Positions 1 to 5,430 of a stretch of 9,607 nt of DNA are shown here, in pieces. The notes beneath the pieces are model-generated. The model worked only from the letters and a program-made list of their open reading frames with translations, did no database searches and was not told the DNA's origin. Source of the stretch: Bacteroidales bacterium (GTDB lineage: Bacteria > Bacteroidota > Bacteroidia > Bacteroidales > VadinHA17); contig DOZA01000085.1 in the NCBI GenBank assembly GCA_003518245.1, positions 1 to 9,607 on the forward strand, read 5' to 3'. How positions within the stretch are numbered: position 1 is the stretch's first letter; each line of letters opens with the position of its first letter. The position numbers and the translations under genes are program-made.

Positions 1-904
1 AGATATAGGTATACCTTTCCTCGTCAGCAAGCCAGTGAGTGTGAAGTGTTGTCTCCAGTAATCTCCATATTGCTGTTTGAACATCACCTCGGGTGAATAC
101 TACACCTTCTGCATATTCCTTGCCTACAAAATCCTGGTTGATGATCCAGTTTACGGCTTTTATATTTTCTGGCATGTCAATCTGAGATCCTACCATAGCT
201 GCGAAATTATCATCATAAGTTGATATAAATTTTACCAATGATGTGGCAGGTAGTTTAATACCATGGTTTAGATCAAGACACCATCCTTCGTAATCTTCGC
301 CGTTGAGATAACCATCATTGCTTATATCAATTGAGAAATAACTACCGCCAGTCCCATCTGCACCCGATTCATAATTTGCAGTAGCTACAGTTGAAGGAAT
401 TAATGCATTAAATGCATACCAATCAGCAACACAACCACTAATATCTTTTACTACGGCATGAGCCAGTATGACGAAACTTTTAACTCCAGGAAAGTCTGAA
501 AGAGGAATTGTATATGTAACCTCATCTAAATCAGCATGTTCTCCTTTGTAGTTAAATTTTCCTATTTCCGGGTTTCCTGGCCAACCAGGTACATCCTCCA
601 GAGAAGAAGTCACCGAAAGATGAGTCTCAGTTATGCCCCATCCATCTGTTATGTATTTGACATACAGATTATCTTCATCGGATGTTACCTCAACTACCCC
701 GGCCTTACTATATTTGCCAGCAAGAAGATCAGTGGAAAGCATATCTCCGCATTGCCATTCTAGAGGTAGTACTATCGGTTGCTCAAAATCAGCAGGTTTA
801 CTTTTCAAGATAGCATTATCTTCTAGTCCTTCTTTTTCACAGGAATTGAAGAACAAAGCTGCTACCATGAGAACTGCAAAATACCAAAAGACTTGTTTTT
901 TCAT
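1..904 (-). CDS. Surface lipoprotein with putative Cys-Gln thioester domain (partial, C-terminus outside window)
   Basis: This is the N-terminal 301 residues of a protein that continues past the left edge. The start is the ATG at 904-902, followed by MKK, a hydrophobic stretch (about 5-19) and Cys22 in an FNSC context, so I read a relaxed Bacteroidota lipobox with acidic residues (EKE) after the Cys. Residues about 44-151 (AGKYSKAGVVEV, LYVKY, ETHLSV, IGKFNY, YTIPLS, ILAHAVV) look like a beta-rich module that I recall from other secreted proteins of this kind. Residues about 186-285 contain WCLDL (Cys209) and, 67 residues later, VQTAIW (Gln276), with NIKAVNWIINQ between. This matches the spacing and motifs of thioester (TED/TQXA) domains, in which a Cys and a Gln side chain form an internal thioester that can bind host amines. 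Lipoprotein secretion is fairly certain. The thioester assignment is inference from motifs. The protein is probably anchored in the outer membrane. It appears to be monocistronic with its own promoter. Confidence 0.8.
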   Translation of the reverse strand, partial: MKKQVFWYFAVLMVAALFFNSCEKEGLEDNAILKSKPADFEQPIVLPLEWQCGDMLSTDLLAGKYSKAGVVEVTSDEDNLYVKYITDGWGITETHLSVTSSLEDVPGWPGNPEIGKFNYKGEHADLDEVTYTIPLSDFPGVKSFVILAHAVVKDISGCVADWYAFNALIPSTVATANYESGADGTGGSYFSIDISNDGYLNGEDYEGWCLDLNHGIKLPATSLVKFISTYDDNFAAMVGSQIDMPENIKAVNWIINQDFVGKEYAEGVVFTRGDVQTAIWRLLETTLHTHWLADEERYTYI

Positions 905-943
905 AATAATATAATTTTAGGTTTATTTTCTAATTGATTAGAC

Positions 944-974
944 CAAATATAGATAATGAGAATCATATCCTAAA
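944..974 (-). promoter_or_regulatory. Bacteroidota-type promoter for the lipoprotein gene
   Basis: Read on the minus strand, TATATTTG (951-944) is an exact match to the Bacteroidota -7 consensus TAnnTTTG. TTTA (974-971), a one-base variant of the -33 TTTG, lies 19 bases upstream. Transcription should begin near 937, giving a leader of about 33 bases before the ATG at 904. Confidence 0.6.
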
Positions 975-1097
975 ATTAATTTGATAAACTGGTATATTAT
1001 TTTGATAAAATTTTGTTTCATTAAGATTAGACCCTTTCAAATTATTAATAATTTCAATTCAACATATGTATTTAGCATAATAATGATATGAAATCAC

Positions 1098-1125
1098 CAC
1101 AGCTTTATTCCGTTAATAAACTGTG
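1098..1125. other. Bulged inverted repeat (hairpin) in gene-free spacer
   Basis: CACAG-C-TTTATT / CCGTT loop / AATAAA-CTGTG forms an 11-bp stem with one bulged C. It lies between the 3' end of the glycosyltransferase gene and the lipoprotein promoter. No long T-run follows on either strand, so a terminator role is possible but not shown. Confidence 0.5.
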
Positions 1126-1140
1126 AGCTTTTCAATACGG

Positions 1141-1162
1141 CCTTTTGCCATACTCAGGACAA
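1141..1162. repeat. Degenerate extragenic repeat, copy 1
   Basis: The stretch ends in TACTCAGGACAA (1151-1162). The identical 12-mer occurs at 9044-9055, also intergenic, and both are preceded by a CCTT...CC stretch. This looks like a degenerate copy of a dispersed extragenic element. The 12-mer identity is seen directly; the family assignment is inference. Confidence 0.4.
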
Positions 1163-1164
1163 AC

Positions 1165-1193
1165 GATGAGATGAGAGACGAGAGACGAGAGAC
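1165..1193. repeat. Short tandem repeats GATGA x2 and GAGAGAC x3
   Basis: Two copies of GATGA (1165-1174) run into three perfect copies of GAGAGAC (1173-1193). The units are too short for CRISPR. It is one of several simple tandem arrays in the spacers of this window. Confidence 0.85.
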
Positions 1194-1259
1194 AAAACCG
1201 GGTCCTGTTCTGAGAGAAATCCCAGCAAAATTAAGTCTACCTCAGCACATTAAACCTCG

Positions 1260-1281
1260 GGTTGAGTAATAAGCCTCAACC
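1260..1281. other. Inverted repeat GGTTGAG / CTCAACC
   Basis: A perfect 7-bp stem with an 8-base loop (1267-1274), located about 85 bases past the stop of the glycosyltransferase gene. With the hairpin at 1302-1325 it may stabilise or end the 3' end of the minus-strand transcript. There is no T-run. Confidence 0.45.
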
Positions 1282-1301
1282 TTCCCCGTCCGCTGTAGTC
1301 C

Positions 1302-1325
1302 GGCGTGGATCAGGAGATCCACACC
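1302..1325. terminator. Hairpin downstream of the glycosyltransferase gene (possible terminator or 3'-end stabiliser)
   Basis: GTGGATC (1305-1311) and GATCCAC (1316-1322) pair around an AGGA loop. The stem extends past one C/A mismatch with GG (1302-1303) and CC (1324-1325). It begins about 40 bases beyond the minus-strand stop at 1365. No U-tract follows, so intrinsic termination is uncertain. The rest of the 905-1364 spacer shows no gene or RNA that I recognise. Confidence 0.35.
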
Positions 1326-1364
1326 ATCGAAGGTGGTGCCTTAGTCTTTGACATCTCCCATCCT

Positions 1365-2312
1365 CTAAATCCTATCCTTAATCAGATATTCATTACGTCC
1401 GCTGGAGGTGCGGTTGATAAGCTCAGCCAGGAAACCTGTAAGAAAGAAAAAGGTACCCATAATCATTACGGTAAGGGCTATATAGAAATAAGGACTATCG
1501 GTTACAAGGGGTGCCCGTATACCAATATTAAGGTAATGCAGTTTTCTTATCCCAAGGTAAAGGGCAAAGATCAGGCCGGCAAGGAAGAGCAGGGAGCCAA
1601 GAGTACCAAAAAGATGCATGGGACTTTTACCAAACCTGGTAATAAAGGTTACTGTAAGCAGATCGAGGTAGCCCTTTATAAAGCGGTCGAAACCATATTT
1701 TGTGACTCCGTATTTTCTAGCGCGGTGTTCAACAATTTTTTCACCTATCCTGCCAAAGCCTGCTTCCCGTGCCAGTATGGGAATATAACGGTGCATCTCA
1801 CCATACACTTCAATGCTCTTTACAACATCGCTGCGATAAGCTTTAAGTCCACAGTTGAAGTCGTGAAGTTTAATGCCTGATGCCCGACGGGCAGTGGCAT
1901 TATAGAATTTACTTGTTATACGCTTTAGAAAAGGATCGTATCTTTTCTTTTTCCAGCCTGATACCAGGTCGAAACCTTCTTCCTTTACCATCCTGTATAA
2001 CTCAGGAATCTCATCGGGGCTGTCCTGTAGATCAGCATCCATTGTTATTATTACCTCACCTTTTGCCAGGCCAAACCCAGTATGAAGAGCAGCTGCCTTT
2101 CCATAATTGCGTCTGAAACTGATGCCTGCAATATTATCGTTATCTGCATTTATCTTGCGTATTACAGACCAGGATGAGTCCGTGCTGTCATCATCTATAA
2201 ATAGTATTTCAAAGGATAAACCGATACTCGCGCATACACGTTTGATCCAATCAGCCAGTTCGGGAAGTGATTCTTCCTCGTTGTATACCGGTACGACAAC
2301 TGATATATCCAT
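1365..2312 (-). CDS. Polyprenyl-phosphate glycosyltransferase, GT2 family (DPMS/GtrB-like)
   Basis: This 315-residue protein should transfer a sugar from a nucleotide donor to a polyprenyl phosphate at the inner face of the cytoplasmic membrane, supplying envelope glycan synthesis. The GT-A domain occupies about 1-225. It has the N-terminal VVPVYNEEESL motif, D40-D42 in LFIDDDSTD, the metal/nucleotide DXD-type MDADLQD (91-97), and the FNCGLKAYR (152-160) and HRYIP (174-178) motifs typical of dolichol-phosphate mannose synthase/GtrB-like enzymes. Two membrane segments follow (about 232-255 and 274-298), as in GtrB/ArnC-type members. The sugar cannot be told from sequence. Its ATG overlaps the TAA of the upstream DUF4199 gene by one base (TAATG), so the two are very probably cotranscribed and translationally coupled. 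Length is normal and no damage is seen. Confidence 0.9.
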   Translation of the reverse strand: MDISVVVPVYNEEESLPELADWIKRVCASIGLSFEILFIDDDSTDSSWSVIRKINADNDNIAGISFRRNYGKAAALHTGFGLAKGEVIITMDADLQDSPDEIPELYRMVKEEGFDLVSGWKKKRYDPFLKRITSKFYNATARRASGIKLHDFNCGLKAYRSDVVKSIEVYGEMHRYIPILAREAGFGRIGEKIVEHRARKYGVTKYGFDRFIKGYLDLLTVTFITRFGKSPMHLFGTLGSLLFLAGLIFALYLGIRKLHYLNIGIRAPLVTDSPYFYIALTVMIMGTFFFLTGFLAELINRTSSGRNEYLIKDRI

Positions 2313-2863
2313 TAGCTGGACTCTTCTTCTTCGGCTATAATCTCATCAATGAGAGGATTACCTTCTTTCTTGGTGAATAAACTGATAATAAGGGAGAAGA
2401 TAGTACCAATAAACACACCATTCACGATACCTCCCAGGCTGAGTACCAGCGGTGTCATAATCTTTTTCTGTATCTGCATAGACTTTTCTATTATTCCTTC
2501 AGCCATCCCTCTCTCAAACAGTTGTTCTTCGGTAACCGCCAGTAACTTATCAGTTAAATTAGGATCAATGAACTTATATAATATATATGTAAAAATGGCT
2601 GAGATAATACTGTAATAGAGCATAATTATAACACCTGCTCCCAGGGACTTACCATAAGTTATAAACCCATTCAGGTATTTATCCCTGTATGTTTTTATCC
2701 CTATAAAAAGTCCAATAATAAGCACAATAAAAAATATCCAGCCCAGTGCCTTGTTAGTCGTCAAATCCAGAAACCACATAGTGAGTGTCCATATGATACC
2801 AAGTAAACCCAGGATTATACCTGCGTTAAGGTTCGCTTTCCATGGTAATATCTTATTTTCCAT
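2312..2863 (-). CDS. DUF4199 family integral membrane protein
   Basis: A 183-residue membrane protein of unknown function. The layout fits DUF4199, a Bacteroidota family: helices at about 13-32, 38-57, 71-95 and 137-164, a soluble amphipathic stretch with many charged residues (about 98-135) between the third and fourth helices, and an acidic tail ending EEEESS. YRDKYLNGFITYGKSLGAG (59-77) is the family's characteristic segment. It is the first gene of a two-gene unit with the GT2 gene, and I recall the DUF4199-GT2 pairing from other Bacteroidota, which suggests a shared envelope role; this is inference. The ATG at 2863-2861 is preceded by a -7 element with a leader of about 44 bases. No enzyme motif is visible. 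Confidence 0.85.
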   Translation of the reverse strand: MENKILPWKANLNAGIILGLLGIIWTLTMWFLDLTTNKALGWIFFIVLIIGLFIGIKTYRDKYLNGFITYGKSLGAGVIIMLYYSIISAIFTYILYKFIDPNLTDKLLAVTEEQLFERGMAEGIIEKSMQIQKKIMTPLVLSLGGIVNGVFIGTIFSLIISLFTKKEGNPLIDEIIAEEEESS

Positions 2864-2912
2864 GATTTTATGATTAGTTAGTTTATAAACATTATTTAAT
2901 GAGAAAACCTGA

Positions 2913-2920
2913 CAAATATA
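2913..2920 (-). promoter_or_regulatory. -7 promoter element for the DUF4199-GT2 unit
   Basis: Minus-strand TATATTTG (2920-2913) matches TAnnTTTG exactly. No TTTG is found at the expected -33 position. The predicted start is near 2906. It lies 44 bp from the -33 box of the divergent ffs promoter. Confidence 0.5.
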
Positions 2921-2964
2921 AAGAAAAAAAACTATTGATGATTAGCAGGGATTATGAATTAGTT

Positions 2965-2995
2965 TTTGCGCGCTAATAGTAAATTAGTATTTTTG
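2965..2995 (+). promoter_or_regulatory. Consensus Bacteroidota promoter of the SRP RNA gene
   Basis: TTTG (2965-2968), a 19-base spacer and TATTTTTG (2988-2995) match the TTTG-N19-21-TAnnTTTG consensus at every fixed position. The predicted start, about 2999-3002, coincides with the 5' strand of the 4.5S RNA terminal helix. Confidence 0.8.
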
Positions 2996-2998
2996 TAC

Positions 2999-3100
2999 GG
3001 GGTAAGTCTTGTACGACCAGCTCCTGCTAAACTCCCCCAGGACCGGAAGGTAGCAAGGGTAGGCGGTTGTAGCGGTGCGATGCAAGTAGCTTACCCTTCT
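2999..3100 (+). ncRNA. ffs: 4.5S RNA, signal recognition particle RNA (small bacterial type)
   Basis: This is the RNA scaffold of the signal recognition particle; with Ffh it directs nascent membrane and secreted proteins to FtsY and the translocon. The conserved domain IV core is plain: CAGGACCGGAAGGTAGCA, with the GGAA tetraloop and the flanking asymmetric loop that binds the Ffh M domain. The ends pair as a terminal helix, GGGTAAG (3000-3006) with CTTACCC (3090-3096). TTCTTTT (3097-3103) follows and can serve as the terminator U-tract. The length of about 100 nt fits the Alu-less bacterial form. Exact ends are estimated from the helix and the promoter. Confidence 0.95.
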
Positions 3101-3120
3101 TTTATGTTTAGGGGGTTTTG

Positions 3121-3144
3121 TTGAGTCGTTGAACTGTTGAATCG
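3121..3144. repeat. Degenerate 8-bp tandem repeat (TTGAGTCG / TTGAACTG / TTGAATCG)
   Basis: Three consecutive 8-base units share the TTGA start and a terminal G. It lies directly downstream of ffs. It resembles the GTTGAATA-type repeat at 9532-9554. Confidence 0.6.
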
Positions 3145-3151
3145 GGTACTA

Positions 3152-3166
3152 CCTGCCTTTGGCAGG
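3152..3166. other. Hairpin CCTGCC-TTT-GGCAGG
   Basis: A perfect 6-bp GC-rich stem with a 3-base loop, followed on the plus strand by ATTTATGATTTTTAT. It could be a backup terminator for ffs read-through. The downstream T-tract is interrupted. Confidence 0.45.
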
Positions 3167-3206
3167 ATTTATGATTTTTATAAGCCCTGAGGGTTTCAAC
3201 AGAGGT

Positions 3207-3249
3207 GAGTTAGAGTTAAGAGTAAAGAGTTCTGAATCTGAATCCCGAA
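3207..3249. repeat. Degenerate short repeats (GAGTTA-like, then TCTGAA)
   Basis: GAGTTA/GAGTTAA/GAGTAAA/GAGTT variants (3207-3231) run into TCTGAA, TCTGAA, TCCCGAA (3231-3249). This is simple-sequence character with no coding potential. The 3101-3351 spacer otherwise holds only the hairpins and promoter listed here. Confidence 0.55.
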
Positions 3250-3304
3250 TTCTCATTGCTCTGTTCAACAATATAATAATCCATCTAATCCACATCCCTC
3301 TTAC

Positions 3305-3318
3305 TCCCCCAAGGGGGA
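3305..3318. other. Short palindrome TCCCCCAAGGGGGA
   Basis: A 6-bp GC stem around AA, about 20 bp upstream of the -7 element of the next gene. It could be a small hairpin or a binding site. The function is unknown. Confidence 0.35.
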
Positions 3319-3337
3319 TTCATTAATCCATTTTGAT

Positions 3338-3345
3338 TATATTTG
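3338..3345 (+). promoter_or_regulatory. -7 promoter element directly before the YciO-family gene
   Basis: TATATTTG matches TAnnTTTG exactly. It ends only 6 bases before the ATG at 3352, so transcription would begin at or next to the start codon. No TTTG lies at the ideal -33 position. Confidence 0.5.
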
Positions 3346-3351
3346 CGCCCT

Positions 3352-3972
3352 ATGGCAGCTCAATATATCAGGTTATATGAAGAAAATCCCAATCAGAGAC
3401 ATATAAGGCAGGTTGTGGATATATTGGAACAGGGGGGGGTAGTAATCTACCCTACTGATTCGGTATATGCCATTGGTTGTAGTGTAAAAGCAACAAGAGC
3501 AATAGAAAAGATTGCTACTCTTAAAGGATTTGACCCCAAACGTCCTGATATGTCACTTATCTTCCATGATCTTAGCCAGCTGGCACAATATACCACAGTT
3601 AGGGACAATAATATTTTTAAACTCATCAAGCGTAATACTCCCGGTCCGTTTACTTTTATTGTTCATGCTAACAGTCAGATACCCAAGTTATTCAAGAATA
3701 AGAAAAAAACAGTAGGTATCAGGATTCCTTCAAATAATATAGTGCTTGAGCTAGTCAGTGAGCTGGGATCACCTATAATAACCTCTTCCATACATGATCC
3801 TGATGAGATAATAGCATACACTACAGATCCTGAACTTATATATGAGAAGTACAGGGATTTTGCTGACCTGGTAATTGACGGTGGGTATGGTAATAATGAA
3901 CCTAGCACTGTAATAGATTGCACTGAAGATAAACCATTAATAGTGAGGGAAGGTATTGCTGAACCCGAATAA
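3352..3972 (+). CDS. yciO: YciO/YrdC/Sua5 family protein (threonylcarbamoyl-AMP synthase-like)
   Basis: A 206-residue single-domain protein of the Sua5/YrdC/YciO superfamily, whose TsaC members make threonylcarbamoyl-AMP for tRNA t6A37. It follows the E. coli YciO pattern along its full length as I remember it: ENPNQRHI near the N-terminus, GGVVIYPTDSVYAIGC (28-43), MSLIFHDLSQL (67-77), NTPGPFTFIV (95-104), KKTVGIRIPSN (118-128), ITSSIHDP (143-150), DGGYGNNEPSTVID (176-189) and a terminal VREG. YciO proteins are weaker or different enzymes from TsaC in tests on the E. coli protein, so the exact role is open. I chose ATG 3352 over the in-frame TTG at 3343, which overlaps the promoter element. 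The gene is alone on its strand. Its TAA directly abuts the trkH stop codon. Confidence 0.88.
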   Translation: MAAQYIRLYEENPNQRHIRQVVDILEQGGVVIYPTDSVYAIGCSVKATRAIEKIATLKGFDPKRPDMSLIFHDLSQLAQYTTVRDNNIFKLIKRNTPGPFTFIVHANSQIPKLFKNKKKTVGIRIPSNNIVLELVSELGSPIITSSIHDPDEIIAYTTDPELIYEKYRDFADLVIDGGYGNNEPSTVIDCTEDKPLIVREGIAEPE

Positions 3973-5421
3973 TCAGTTTTTATAGAACCATTTGGTGAAT
4001 AGTACCAGCACAGTAAATAGCTCAAGGCGCCCGAGCAGCATCAGGAATGAAAGAAACCATTTACCAATATCCGGGAAATGTGCGTAATTCATTGTTGGCC
4101 CTACCTTTGCCAGGCCCGGACCTATATTACCCAGCGTGGCGGCCACTGAGCTGAAGGAGCTTGCCATGTCGTAGCCCATTGCCGATATCAATATGGCACT
4201 TATACCTATTATGAGGAAATAAAACACAATAAATGCAAGAACATTATAAAGAATATTTTGAGGCACAGCCTTATGATTAAAACGCACTGGTATAACGGCA
4301 TTTGGATGAATAAGACGTCTTAATTCCTGCCTGCTGTTTTTGGCAAGAAGCAGGAGCCTGATCATCTTTATCCCACCACCAGTCGATCCTGCTGAGCCAC
4401 CGGTAAACATAAGTATGAAAATAACCAGTATAAGGAAAGGACCCCATGCGCAATAATCGGCTGTTGCATAACCTGTGGTTGTAACAATAGATACTACCTG
4501 GAAGGCTGCTTTTCTGAATGATTCTTCAAGAGCATGTCCATGACTGAAATGCAAAACAGCTGTAACTCCCAGTATAAATACCAGTAACAGGGAGATATAA
4601 AAAAGAAATTCCTCATTGGTAAATATTTTTTTAAACCTGCCGTGCAAGCCAAAATAAGCCAGTGAGAAGTTGGTGCCCGCAATTACCATAAAAAAAGTAA
4701 TAACATAATGTATATACGGTGTGTTGAAAGCAGCAATACTGGCTGCTTTAGTTGAATACCCTCCTGTGGCCATAGTAGTAAATGAGTGGCATATGGCATC
4801 AAAGAAACTCATACCGCCAAGCTTGAGCAAAAATGCTTCAAGCAATGTAAATCCAAAGTAAATACCCCATAGTCGTTTTGCTGTTCCCCTGATCGTGGGA
4901 TGCAGTTTATCAGGAATGGGCCCCGGTACTTCTGCTGAGAAAAGCTGCATACTTCCTATTTTCAGTATCGGTATTATGGCCAGTGATAAAACAATGATAC
5001 CCATACCTCCAAGCCACTGGGTCATGCTCCGCCAGTAGAGCAAACCATGGGTCATAGATTCAATATCAGTCAGAACAGAAGCCCCGGTAGTTGTAAATCC
5101 TGAGATCGTCTCAAAAAATGCATCGGTATAGGAAGGGATAGCCTTTCCTATAGCAAAAGGCAGACTGCCAAACAGGGAAAAAACCAACCATGAGCCAGTA
5201 ACAATAAGATAACCTTCTCTTTTACCGATAGTACTGTTATTCTGCTTGAAAATTTGTGATAATAATACACCGGTAGCAAGAGTAATAAGCGATGAAATGA
5301 TTACTGGTAACAAATCACCTTCGGCATATATTAATGATACAGGAATAATGGTAAGCATGAAGATACCTTCCATTATTAACAGGATACCAAGTACTCTTCC
5401 TATTATTCTACCATTTAACAT
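3973..5421 (-). CDS. trkH: Trk-type potassium uptake channel subunit TrkH
   Basis: A 482-residue membrane protein forming the K+-conducting subunit of the Trk system in the cytoplasmic membrane. It is built of four pore-repeat units (M1-P-M2). The filter segments are visible in order: TTTGAS (110-115), TMATGGY (216-222), TTTGYAT (314-320) and TLGNIGPG (429-436). The glycine-rich FTGGSAGSTGGGIK (339-352) is the conserved TrkH segment in the third repeat that forms the gating loop. Its length is the family norm. It follows trkA with a 9-bp gap, so the nucleotide-binding gate and the channel are cotranscribed. The stop (TGA) touches the stop of the convergent YciO-family gene with no spacer, leaving no room for a terminator between them. 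Confidence 0.96.
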   Translation of the reverse strand: MLNGRIIGRVLGILLIMEGIFMLTIIPVSLIYAEGDLLPVIISSLITLATGVLLSQIFKQNNSTIGKREGYLIVTGSWLVFSLFGSLPFAIGKAIPSYTDAFFETISGFTTTGASVLTDIESMTHGLLYWRSMTQWLGGMGIIVLSLAIIPILKIGSMQLFSAEVPGPIPDKLHPTIRGTAKRLWGIYFGFTLLEAFLLKLGGMSFFDAICHSFTTMATGGYSTKAASIAAFNTPYIHYVITFFMVIAGTNFSLAYFGLHGRFKKIFTNEEFLFYISLLLVFILGVTAVLHFSHGHALEESFRKAAFQVVSIVTTTGYATADYCAWGPFLILVIFILMFTGGSAGSTGGGIKMIRLLLLAKNSRQELRRLIHPNAVIPVRFNHKAVPQNILYNVLAFIVFYFLIIGISAILISAMGYDMASSFSSVAATLGNIGPGLAKVGPTMNYAHFPDIGKWFLSFLMLLGRLELFTVLVLFTKWFYKN

Positions 5422-5430
5422 AGATAATCA

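Noticed and set aside
536..914. Two plus-strand open frames of 75 and 93 codons
   Set aside because: Both lie antisense to the lipoprotein, whose signal peptide and motifs are clear. Their composition is that of a reverse-complement shadow.
1165..1193. CRISPR-like array
   Set aside because: Units of 5-7 bp are contiguous with no spacers, and no cas gene is present.
1296..1330. tRNA-like 3' end (GATCCACACCA)
   Set aside because: No acceptor stem, anticodon arm or T-loop consensus can be drawn around it.
1305..1880. 191-codon plus-strand open frame
   Set aside because: It is antisense to the well-supported GT2 gene, shows no recognisable motif, and begins inside a hairpin.
3152..3175. Main ffs terminator
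   Set aside because: The SRP RNA ends about 50 bases earlier at its own terminal helix and TTCTTTT. This hairpin has only an interrupted T-tract.
3343..3351. TTG start three codons upstream for the YciO-family gene
   Set aside because: It lies within the -7 promoter element, and the ATG at 3352 gives the normal N-terminus.
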